5,758 nucleotides of DNA from Gemmatimonadaceae bacterium (lineage in GTDB: Bacteria > Gemmatimonadota > Gemmatimonadetes > Gemmatimonadales > Gemmatimonadaceae), in the NCBI GenBank assembly GCA_019689955.1, contig JADGGM010000232.1:1-5758 (forward strand). The letters run 5' to 3'. A model generated the notes under the pieces. That model saw only the letters and a list, made by a program, of their open reading frames with translations. It searched no databases and was not told where the DNA came from. Position numbers and translations under genes: made by a program. Each line of letters opens with the position of its first letter. Position 1 is the stretch's first letter. Shown piece by piece: positions 5,001 to 5,758 of the stretch.

Positions 5001-5684
5001 ATGGCGACGAGGGCGCGCACGGACAAGCGGCCGTTCGACATTCCGCGGATGCTGCGCCGCATCGAGGAGGCGATCCGCCCGTACCCGCCGGCGGCAATGT
5101 TCGCGCTGGCGGATCTGGGATACCGATCGCTGTTCGAGCAGTTGGTGGGCTGCGTGATCTCGGTCCGCACGCGCGATGAGGTGAGCCTCCCCACGTCGAT
5201 CCGCCTGTTCGAGGTGGCGCGCACGCCGGCGGCGATGATGGGGCTCTCGGTGACGCGCATCGACTCGCTGATCCGCGCGTCCACGTTCCACGAGGCGAAG
5301 GCGCGCGACATCCACACGCTCGCTCGTCGGACGATGACGGAGCTCGGGGGCACGCTCCCGTGTGATGGGTCGGTGCTCACGTCCTTCCACGGGATCGGCC
5401 CGAAATGCGCGAACCTCGCGCTCGGGATCGCCTGCGGTCACGGCCGACCGGCTGTCGACGTGCACGTGCACCGGATCACGAACCGCTGGGGAATCATTCA
5501 CACCCGCACGCCAGAGGAGACGATGGAGGCGCTGGAAGGGGTGGTGGAGCGTAGGGATTGGGTGAGGATCAATCGGCTGTTGGTGCCGTTCGGGAAGCAC
5601 ATCTGTACGGCGAGACGGCCGCGCTGCTCGAGCTGCGTCGTCAACGCGTACTGTCGACAGATCGGGGTCGTGGACTATGTCTGA
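5001..5684 (+). CDS. nth: Endonuclease III (DNA glycosylase/AP lyase)
   Basis: Base-excision repair enzyme of 227 aa that removes oxidised pyrimidines and nicks the abasic site by beta-elimination. The helix-hairpin-helix segment FHGIGPKCANLAL (129-141) carries catalytic Lys135 (E. coli Lys120). AVDVHVHRITNR (151-162) carries Asp153 (E. coli Asp138). The 4Fe-4S motif is complete: Cys202-x6-Cys209-x2-Cys212-x5-Cys218. The early motif is ISVRTRDE (53-60), closer to the LSQRTRDE form I know from archaeal Nth proteins than to E. coli LSAQATD; Arg56 replaces the E. coli Gln41 equivalent, so lesion preference may differ. The ATG at 5001 was chosen because homology begins shortly after it and GGGA lies 7 nt before it. 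The longer start at 4908 would place coding sequence across the hairpin at 4913-4945. It is downstream of the SWIM-protein gene. MutY is excluded by the motif set and length. Confidence 0.95.
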   Translation: MATRARTDKRPFDIPRMLRRIEEAIRPYPPAAMFALADLGYRSLFEQLVGCVISVRTRDEVSLPTSIRLFEVARTPAAMMGLSVTRIDSLIRASTFHEAKARDIHTLARRTMTELGGTLPCDGSVLTSFHGIGPKCANLALGIACGHGRPAVDVHVHRITNRWGIIHTRTPEETMEALEGVVERRDWVRINRLLVPFGKHICTARRPRCSSCVVNAYCRQIGVVDYV

Positions 5685-5733
5685 GTGGAGAGGTGGGATG
5701 CGTAGAGAGGCTAGTGGGGCGTGGTGTTGGGGG

Positions 5734-5755
5734 CCTACGACCCTGGGGGAGTAGG
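5734..5755 (+). terminator. Weak hairpin downstream of nth
   Basis: CCTAC (5734-5738) pairs with GTAGG (5751-5755), with possible CC/GG pairing inside. It lies 50 bp after the nth stop and no T-run is visible before the window ends. Low-confidence terminator candidate. The rest of 5685-5758 is G-rich on the plus strand, with no gene. Confidence 0.25.
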
Positions 5756-5758
5756 TGG

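Overview
The window comes from a G+C-rich, Gram-negative bacterium. The evidence is an OmpA-type outer-membrane lipoprotein, compact spacing and strongly G/C-ending codons. A Gemmatimonadota-like lineage would fit the protein flavours and the GGGTATATT-type -10 box, but this is a guess, because no rRNA or other taxonomic marker is present. All seven protein genes look intact.

Left part (1-1811): an aldo/keto reductase on the minus strand and a DJ-1/PfpI-family protein on the plus strand are divergent from a 194-bp intergenic region. Both families are linked to reactive carbonyl detoxification, so they may form a small stress pair. A hairpin at 1728-1763 separates the PfpI-like gene from the convergent lipoprotein gene and can serve as a two-way terminator.

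Middle part (1812-3841): on the minus strand lie rplS (ribosomal protein L19) and, 5 nt further on, rnhB (RNase HII). A 14-bp hairpin and then the peptidoglycan-binding OmpA/Pal-like lipoprotein gene follow. A CRP-like inverted repeat sits about 90 bp upstream of the lipoprotein start.

Intergenic 3842-4562: this 721-bp stretch has no convincing protein gene but holds the most interesting element of the window. On the minus strand at 4148-4061 there is an 88-nt cyclic-di-GMP class I (GEMM-I) riboswitch aptamer. It has P1, the GAAA-capped P2, the invariant GACGCAAAGC junction and a P3 helix. Two bases after it comes a hairpin that hides a Shine-Dalgarno sequence placed 7 nt before an ATG. The reading frame from that ATG does not look like a protein, and the first real genes downstream are rplS-rnhB. 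The aptamer is therefore either the relic of a lost gene or a very unusual c-di-GMP input into a ribosomal-protein transcript.

Right part (4563-5758): on the plus strand, a 108-aa SWIM zinc-finger protein with its own likely promoter is followed by a hairpin terminator and then nth (endonuclease III, with a complete 4Fe-4S cluster motif). The last 74 bases contain no gene.
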